A stretch of 14,543 nt of DNA from Planctomycetota bacterium (GTDB taxonomy: Bacteria > Planctomycetota > Phycisphaerae > WQYP01): contig JAJXZA010000135.1 in assembly GCA_021780285.1 (NCBI GenBank), positions 1 to 14,543 on the forward strand, written 5' to 3'. Numbering within the stretch: the first letter of the stretch is position 1; each line of letters opens with the position of its first letter. A program made the translations under genes and the position numbers. The notes under the pieces were generated by a model. The model searched no databases. It worked only from the letters and a program-made list of their open reading frames with translations, and was not told the origin of the DNA. Of the stretch, positions 14,489 to 14,543 are shown piece after piece.

Positions 14489-14543
14489 ATGCGGTTGCAA
14501 ATGATCTGCGAGAATTGTTTGCGGCGCGAGGCAGATTTGTTAC
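14489..14543 (+). CDS. Possible start of a CxxC protein resembling McsA / UvrB-UvrC-motif proteins (3' partial)
   Basis: The frame runs off the right edge. From the second Met (14501) it reads M-I-C-E-N-C-L-R-R-E-A, which fits the N-terminal zinc-finger pattern M-x-C-E-x-C-x-x-R-E-A of McsA-like proteins, the activators of protein-arginine kinases. Only about 18 codons are visible, there is no Shine-Dalgarno sequence, and a hairpin directly precedes ATG 14489. The match could be chance. Confidence 0.3.
   Translation, partial: MRLQMICENCLRREADLL

Noticed and set aside
1..14543. CRISPR array, tRNA or rRNA gene, insertion sequence, toxin-antitoxin or phage module
   Set aside because: I looked for spaced direct repeats, clover-leaf ends, transposase motifs and small gene pairs, and saw none.

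Overview
This 14.5 kb window looks like chromosomal DNA of a planctomycete-type bacterium, perhaps close to Phycisphaerae. Three things point that way: a PEP-CTERM-like C-terminus at the left edge, an IspD-family protein of the kind I associate with planctomycetes, and a tandem pair of large secreted HEAT/STN-like proteins. The assignment is inference from protein style; no rRNA or other marker is present.

Layout. 1-295: the 3' end of a PEP-CTERM protein gene, apparently frameshifted, followed by a clear intrinsic terminator (365-397). 637-1386: an IspD-family protein in which most catalytic positions appear substituted. 1543-2640: a GT-B family 4 glycosyltransferase. 2749-4206: a conserved protein of unknown function. 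4303-8238: a cell-elongation cluster, mreD - mrdA (PBP2) - rodA, all on the plus strand, with mrdA and rodA overlapping by 4 nt. 8346-9365 (minus): a REC-HD-GYP response regulator, predicted to degrade cyclic-di-GMP, convergent with rodA. 9366-9808: a 443-nt intergenic region with two inverted repeats. 9809-12609: two tandem paralogous exported-type proteins. The second copy has no signal peptide and no convincing start, and an in-frame TAG cuts it. 12721-14187 (minus): a divergent protein-kinase-fold protein. 14489 to the right edge: possibly the first codons of a CxxC (McsA-like) protein.

How the genes fit together. PBP2 and RodA form the transpeptidase/glycosyltransferase pair of lateral wall synthesis, and MreD is their membrane partner. 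mreB and mreC are not in the window; the gene just upstream of mreD is the conserved unknown. The HD-GYP regulator and the kinase are probably signalling genes with no evident operon link to the wall genes.

I found no convincing new defence system, CRISPR array, mobile element or RNA gene. The most interesting items are the decaying or recoded tandem duplication at 9809-12609, the catalytically degenerate IspD homologue, the divergent kinase, the short hairpins just after several stop codons, and a 10-bp inverted repeat upstream of the HD-GYP gene.
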